The notes under the pieces: generated by a model | What the model was told of the DNA's origin: nothing | The model's input: only the letters and a program-made list of their open reading frames with translations | The model's database searches: none | Position numbers and translations under genes: made by a program | Shown here: piece by piece, positions 59,153-64,000 of the stretch | Numbering within the stretch: the first letter of the stretch is position 1 | Layout: the number at the start of each line of letters is the position of its first letter | NCBI GenBank assembly: GCA_050084515.1 | Contig: CM114275.1 | Span: 19,592,001 to 19,656,000, forward strand | DNA length: 64,000 nt | Source: Blasia pusilla | Taxonomy: Eukaryota; Marchantiophyta; Marchantiopsida; Blasiales | Reading direction: 5' to 3'

Positions 59153-59410
59153 CAGGAGGGTAATCGTTGCGTGAGGATTCGACACAACTTTGTACCTTGC
59201 TACGCAGGAGGGAAATCTTTGTGCGAGGTTTCGATCCAGTGTGTTTCAGTACGTTGGAGGGTAATCGTTGCGTGCGGTTTCGATACAACTTGGTGTCTAG
59301 TTACGCAGGAGGGAAATCTTTGTGCGTGAGCTTTCGGTCGTGGTTTGTGTTTTGGCTCACAAGAGGGAGATCGTTGCGAAAGATTTCGATCCATCTTGGG
59401 GTTGTAGTCT
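59153..59410. repeat. five imperfect ~52-bp tandem repeats in the ASPM leader
   Basis: Units begin near 59153, 59205, 59254, 59306 and 59360 with (C)AGGAGGG, then TAATCGTTGCG or GAAATCTTTGTGCG, then a TTTCGAT block. Units 1/3 and 2/4 resemble each other more, so the array probably grew as a ~101-bp dimer. Confidence 0.8.
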
Positions 59411-59920
59411 GCAGGTGTCCAATCCGGCGGCTCGCAGGAGAGCCTCTTCTGCCGTGAAATACGTGCGGAGGGCAGCGTGATGGGGACGATGAGTAGTTTC
59501 GGTGGTTTAGTGTGGTTCTTTCTATAGAGAGCCGGGGGTATGGAGGAGTAATGGCAAGAGTGGACTTGTGCATCTAGTGTGGACTATCGGGGGCTGGTAA
59601 TACTGGATGTAGATTTACGAAGCGTTTATGAAATGGCGGTGGCGGGATTAGCATGGTCAGACAGCCGGTTGATAACGCTCCGTAATGGTGTAGAAGATGC
59701 GCTGGTTGTTTTTTCCTTATCAGTGCTGACACAGCTGCGTTTTTTTCTGCGGGTTCAGCTTTCGTTCAACTTAACATAGACAGTGGAACCTCAAGTCTCT
59801 CCAAGTTTCGGTTTCAGGATGAGAGGGAAAGTTTGGTTACCAGTACTGGATGATTTTCGCAGAAGCTGGAGGTTCGCTTCGTGTCTGAGCTGAGCAGGCG
59901 TGTTTCGTCAGCAGCTCGTG

Positions 59921-62900
59921 ATGGCAGAAGGTACTCCGATTTGTGGTGTAAAACGAAGCGCCTTTAACAGAGGAGAAGATGGACCAGTTCTGCCGGGGAA
60001 CAAACGAATGCAGAGCCCTCTTGTGATTACAGGACCTGATGGTAGGATAATCACCAGAGACAGTAATCGGGAGCTGTTTGATTTGCATTCCTCCCGCTCC
60101 AAGTTCGATTCTGCCAAGGCGAAACAGCATATTCTCACAAGACAAGGGGAAGCAGAAATCATGTTTGGTAAAAAACGGAAGCCGCCCACTATTCGTCAGC
60201 CCGCCTTTTCAACTCCCCAGCCTTCTGTGAAGACTGCGCAATTGCCAGTTTCACATCCTTTGTACAGTCCCTCGCCAATCTCTAGAACCCCCGTCAGCAC
60301 CGAAATCACGACTACGCCGGTCCCCTCCAGCAGATCGCGTCCACCCTTATCCGGAAGGAAATTGAAAGCAAGAGCTGCAGAGAAACTACGTGTGTTAGAT
60401 GACCACGAATACCGAGCTTCTCGGATAGTGCAAGCGCGACTCGACTTTTCCATGGGGAGACAAGAGCGAGCTTACATCGCGTGGTTAAATCATGTGCTGG
60501 ATAGACCTGCCACGGCCAGCAGCCGCGTCTCTAACTTTGAGGACTTTGTTTCCAGGAATTCCAGTACTAATGCTCCTAGTTCCAACACTGATGACTTCAG
60601 ACTTATCGATGAAGTGTACTGGGATGAGGATTGTCAAAACGCGTCACCTAGGACACCGGCTTCTATGGGGAGGTCGCCAAGAAATGTCTTAAGACCATTG
60701 AATGGAGTCGGGAATCGCAATTATGGAACTCCAACGGTGGGCAAGAGGCCCTTGAAAGAAATGTTCAGTTCTGAAAAGTCCTTACTCGGCCCAAGGGAAT
60801 CTCCTGGAACGCCATACTTAAGTTCCAAGAGGTTGAAGATGATCACAGAACAGGGCTTCTCGTATGGTCGAGATGCTCATATGCAAGATGTTTGCCGCAT
60901 GTCCGACCTGTCCAGGAGATTGAAGCTTCACTTCAATCAAGTCGAACGCGAAGAGATTCTCACAACTATAACCCAACTGGCAAAGGTAGGCAAAGGACCA
61001 TTTGATGCGATGATTTCAGCTAACTTTGTGATCTAGAGTATTATTCTTTCGCTTGTTCCCGTCAACCCGCTCCAGCTTCCGTGAAGGGCATTTCGGTACA
61101 GATTGGCTGCTGGATTCTTGTTAATCTTCTCTTCCTTACCGTTCTCCGTCTGTGCCACAGCACATTGATGAAGGGCGGTTGAGGATGAAGAAAGGGTGCG
61201 CAATTCTGGCAGACGTGGCACTACGAAAAAAGGCTCTTCATGTGCTGCTAAATTACAACGCTTACTGGTTGAGGATTGGTTTGCATGTTGTCCTTGGACA
61301 CACAGCTCTCCTCAAGGAAAAGCTGAGTCAAGAACACTCACCAGAAATCGGAGACAAGGGACTCGAAGATGAGGAGTATGCTCTTCTAGAGGTATTTCTG
61401 GAAAAGCATTTTCTTGCTCATCCTGGCCTTGCGAAGCTTTATGCCACAAACAAGTGAGTGACTCCGTTCTCTTGGTAGTTTAAGTTTCTAGCTCGTCCCG
61501 GCCAGGGTATAGTTACGTTTCAGAAATATTGGGTCAGCCTCAAATACTTCGTATAGTTGTAATATTTAGAATGTGTGAACCGGTGTCAACGCTGACAACG
61601 AATTGGTTCTTCACCAGGGCAATTGAAGGTCTCTATAAAGATGGATATCCTGAAGCTCTGGGGAAAGTTATACTTAAAAGATTCTTCCTCCTTGTGCTGG
61701 TGCTGGATAAAGCTAAGCGCCAAAACTTCTTGAAGATTTCAGATGGGATTGACGGTGTGGACGGAGGTTCCCCTTCGCTCTTTCGGTCCACTGCAAGGGT
61801 GAAGTCAAGTCGTCAGGCACTGCAAGGTACCATGCCAATTCCAGAAGCAGGCCATTGTTTAGAGTCGTACTGAAGTTTCTCCCTTGTGAGACCCATTTCT
61901 TCTAAAAACCCTTTCGTGAATTACATGCTCTGTGATCACCATTGTTCTTTACTTCAATAGAACAACGGGCCGCGAGCTGTCAACTTCACATTCCTCCAAC
62001 TTAATCTTAAACTTTAAATAGTACTGGACACCAATCGATAAACGCAAGCCATAGCAAATATGTCTTTGTACTAGCCTCAAAAGGAGAGAAGAGAGCAAAC
62101 TGACAACAGTCGTTCTCAACTCTTGCAATTTTGCAGAGTTTCTGTCCGATGTAATGCACGGAGAAGGAGACGTAATAGGAAATCTCAGCGCCTTGGGATA
62201 CCACGTTCATCATCATCAGGTGGGACATTGTGGGATGGAAACGTTGATGGGGCAGTAGCCAACATTTCCCATTTCATTTCCTTTGGTTGAGATGTTCAAA
62301 AGTGCTTGTTAATTGAGATCAAGATGCAGTCACGTCTGCAAATTATCTCTTTGTTTTCTGACTGTGGACACGGGTTTGGTTTCAGGTTCCCTTGGCAGAT
62401 TATGATTTTGCGATAGCGGATCTGGTTGAAGATCTTCAAGATGGTGTTCGTCTTTGCCGTTTAGTCCAATTACTAGCAGCCAATGACACTTTCTTTTTGG
62501 AGGTACGTTTTGAACTGATAGAAACTCTATCTACGCATCTGGAGTTCTTATAGGAGCTCTGGTTCCATTTTTATGAATGTTTCCTGAGGTGTTATGTTTA
62601 TAAAGTAATTAAAAAGGAGGTAGAGGGTTACAATCAAGGCGCTGATTACGTCAAGAGAGTATCAAACCGTCACATTCTAATTGAAAGATAATTCTCGGTG
62701 ATTTGGTGACAGATTACACGGTTAGTTTGCTTTCACAACATCTTAGCAATTCTAGCAGGCATCACTCCCTCTTCTTTACAGAAGATAATTTATCAGTGAT
62801 GAGTAGCTGGTCATTCGAAGGTATTTATAAATACATGACAAGAAGTCGACGGAAATACTAAATGAAGGCTGTACTTCTTATAAGTTTGTGAGAACACTTA

Positions 62901-64000
62901 CCTCACTGGTGGTGTAGAATAAGAGGTGGCAAATATAATGAAGTGAACTGGAGTAATCCTGGGAACTGTAAGGACGATAAAGATGGCAAGCCACAACGTA
63001 AGATTGTGTTGAATTGCTAGAAAGAATGTCATGAAATATGAAAAGATCAGAGACAGGCAATGATAGTCCGAAGATGCATCCAAGGGAAGAGAAAGAGCCC
63101 AAGGAGGAGATGCCGATGGATCAAGGCGATTCATTTATCATGTATAAAATGGAGCTATTCTCAGGTTGGGAAAGTGCGGTTTGCACTACTTTTCCTTCTT
63201 GAAGACTATTTCTATCCCTCTAAATATTACAAAATCTTGTAGTGGTCTCTTTTCATTCCATGGAAATTGACGCACACATATACACACCCTCACCAGGACT
63301 AGAGAATCTCTACTTAAGGTCTAACAGAATGCCAGCAGTTAGTGTCCATGTTTGTCACTGGAAATGAATCCAGTTCTTTTGTCAAGCTGCGACCCAACTC
63401 TTGATTGAAGATTGAAAGTAGTACCTGGACAAACATTTCACTTTCTCTCCCAAATATTAAACTGGGCCTTTTTAACCAATTCTCCTTTTACTTACAGCAC
63501 ATCCAAGTTCCTTCTAATGGGAGGAAAAGGCAGCTGCACAACTGCCAAATTGCTCTTGAAAGTTTGGCACAGGCAGGTGTACCTCTGGAGGATGAGGAGG
63601 GTTGCAGTATAAGTGCAGAAGATATTGTGGGTGGGAACAGAGAAAAAGTCTTTCCACTTCTTTGGAATATCATGGTCCACTTGCAGGTATCCTCCATCTG
63701 CCTCTAGTTTGGATTTTCCAGGTTTTGAACGTGATTCACTTGTTTATCTGCAGCTGGGTGTTTGGAAACTATGAATTTCACAAGTTATCAGCGATCTTGA
63801 TGAAGTGATATTTTGATGGAAACAGATACCATTGCTGGTGAGCAGGCCAAGGCTTTGCCAAGAGATTGCTTCACTTCAGGGAACAGAAGGGGGCTTTGCA
63901 CTGGTGAGAGTTGTTCCCCTAGTCATGAATTTGTAGCATTAATTTTCAGTCAAGTTCTGATTTCTCATTTCTTTTTATGCACAGGTCACAAGATGGATTG
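59921..64000 (+). CDS. ASPM: ASPM-like (abnormal spindle) protein, 5' part, 8 exons seen
   Basis: Spindle-pole/microtubule minus-end protein of the ASPM family; plants have one-copy homologs with CH and IQ regions. In-frame exons with GT-AG borders: 59921-60985, 61161-61453, 61618-61826, 62137-62219, 62386-62502, 63498-63686, 63826-63903, 63985 to beyond the window. About 683 residues are visible. Exon 1 (355 codons) is a disordered, basic Ser/Pro-rich N-terminus with AYIAWLNHVLDRPAT. Exons 2-3 carry the ASPM core (YNAYWLRIGLHVVLGH; LYKDGYPEALGKVILKRFFL). Exons 5-8 form the CH domain: VPLADYDFAIADLVEDLQDG, VRLCRLVQLL, then KRQLHNCQIALESLAQAGV. IQ repeats should follow outside the window. Start chosen at ATG 59921; an in-frame GTG lies seven codons upstream and no ATG does better. 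No disabling change seen. Confidence 0.88.

Noticed and set aside
1-64000. CRISPR arrays, rRNA or bacterial defence islands
   Set aside because: No regularly spaced short repeats, no rRNA-like stretches, and genes have spliceosomal introns.

Overview
The window looks like nuclear DNA from a land plant or close streptophyte relative, probably not a flowering plant. This is an inference. It rests on two intron-rich host genes with plant-type architecture, a synaptotagmin/E-Syt gene (27.4-33.2 kb) and the 5' half of an ASPM-like CH-domain gene (59.9-64.0 kb), embedded in dense, nested, decayed transposons. I see no bacterial operons, no CRISPR array and no convincing tRNA or rRNA gene.

Layout. 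1-1576: the 5' end of a minus-strand LTR retrotransposon (gag, Met-tRNA-type primer site, 5' LTR) inserted in a Gypsy element. 1577-8625: Gypsy copy G1, minus strand, with another LTR inside its own LTR. 8.9-11.0 kb: an intronless, decayed protein-kinase-like gene. 11.0-12.5 kb: a GC-rich island and an LTR fragment. 12.5-16.5 kb: Gypsy copy G2, plus strand, in the unusual order pol - LTR - gag. 16.5-21.8 kb: two 5'-truncated copies of a non-LTR retrotransposon; the second carries a 220-bp Helitron. 22-26.5 kb: mostly unassigned, including a candidate 2.6-kb Helitron. 27.4-33.2 kb: the SYT gene. 33.2-35.0 kb: repeats. 35.0-40.4 kb: a decayed autonomous Helitron (Rep + helicase) with two insertions. 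41.1-48.4 kb: Gypsy copy G3, minus strand, itself hit by two LTR insertions. 48.4-53.8 kb: AT-rich, no recognised gene. 53.8-56.5 kb: N-terminal part of a second Helitron. 56.5-59.9 kb: AT-rich DNA, a perfect 28-bp hairpin and the repeat-bearing leader of the ASPM gene. 59.9-64.0 kb: ASPM-like gene, continuing beyond the window.

The most interesting signal is the Gypsy family (G1, G2, G3). Besides Gag, protease, RT, RNase H and integrase, it carries a C5 cytosine-methyltransferase-like domain between protease and RT (best seen in G3, remnants in G1) and a PHD finger after the integrase (G2 and G3). The element would therefore encode both a DNA-methylation writer and a histone-tail reader. All three copies are broken, so intact relatives elsewhere in the genome would be needed to show function.
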